From positions 1-64,000 of the forward strand of contig NZ_VMHE01000011.1 in assembly GCF_007559425.1 (NCBI RefSeq): a stretch of DNA of 64,000 nucleotides. Direction: 5' to 3'. This DNA is from Allobacillus salarius (lineage in GTDB: Bacteria > Bacillota > Bacilli > Bacillales > Alkalibacillaceae). The notes beneath the pieces are model-generated. The model was not told the DNA's origin. It worked only from the letters and a program-made list of their open reading frames with translations, and made no database searches. Position numbers and translations under genes: made by a program. Positions 63,867 through 64,000 of the stretch are shown one piece after another; position 1 is the first letter of the stretch, and each line of letters opens with the position of its first letter.

Positions 63867-64000
63867 TCACAACAAACTCTTCAAAACCTGCGCATGATTA
63901 TATTCTTCTTCTTTAGTTGCGGTCAGCAATGTAACATCTTCTTTTTGTATCATCTTTTGTAGTTCCGAATATGCCTTCTTCTGCTCCTCTTCGGATTGTA
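63867..64000 (-). CDS. DUF488-like protein, C-terminal part
   Basis: The minus-strand frame ends ...VTLLTATKEEEYNHAQVLKS-LL and stops at 63867; the rest lies beyond the window. This ending closely matches DUF488 family proteins (VTLLYAAKDEEHNHA-type). Function of the family is not established. It converges on the acyl-CoA operon. Confidence 0.8.
   Translation of the reverse strand, partial: QSEEEQKKAYSELQKMIQKEDVTLLTATKEEEYNHAQVLKSLL

Overview
The window is a low-GC Gram-positive chromosome segment from a spore-forming member of the Bacillaceae. The evidence is SigH, the CtsR-McsA-McsB-ClpC operon, strong AGGAGG ribosome-binding sites, frequent TTG and GTG starts, and a gene order close to the Bacillus subtilis rrnW-to-rpsI region. 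Fairly acidic EF-Tu and RNA polymerase proteins would suit a halotolerant genus, but I cannot name one.

Layout. Positions 1-250 hold the end of a 23S rRNA, a 5S rRNA and the rrn terminator. An MgtC-family gene follows. Next come ctsR-mcsA-mcsB-clpC (protein quality control), radA, yacL, ispD-ispF (isoprenoids), gltX, a T-box-controlled cysE-cysS, mrnC-rlmB-rae1 (RNA processing), sigH, rpmG, secE, nusG, rplK-rplA, rplJ-rplL, an rRNA methyltransferase-like gene, rpoB-rpoC, rplGB, the str operon (rpsL-rpsG-fusA-tuf), the S10-spc-alpha ribosomal cluster with secY-adk-map-infA-rpoA-rplQ, the ECF transporter energizing module, truA, and rplM-rpsI. disA, expected between radA and yacL, is missing. 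A minus-strand tandem-repeat coiled-coil gene and a stand-alone purB lie between truA and rplM.

Beyond rpsI (after 55500) the window becomes accessory. There are three short direct repeats and a frameshifted tyrosine-recombinase remnant, then a catabolic operon: a TetR regulator, an HSD10-type 3-hydroxyacyl-CoA dehydrogenase, a thiolase, an alpha-methylacyl-CoA racemase-like protein, an enoyl-CoA hydratase, an acyl-CoA ligase and a long-chain-type acyl-CoA dehydrogenase. Together these could run activation, racemization and one full beta-oxidation cycle on 2-methyl-branched acids. The operon has a sigma-A-like promoter, an exact cre-box match and a palindromic candidate TetR operator. The window ends in a convergent DUF488-like gene.

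Most notable observations: a tyrosine replaces the usual aspartate in the rifampicin-binding cluster of RpoB; two intergenic regions after ribosomal operons carry repeats with the same 52-bp period, one with a 104-bp higher-order pattern; 23S-like L1-binding hairpins precede both rplK and rplA; three promoters overlap perfect inverted repeats; and the acyl-CoA operon lies beside a decayed integrase at rpsI.
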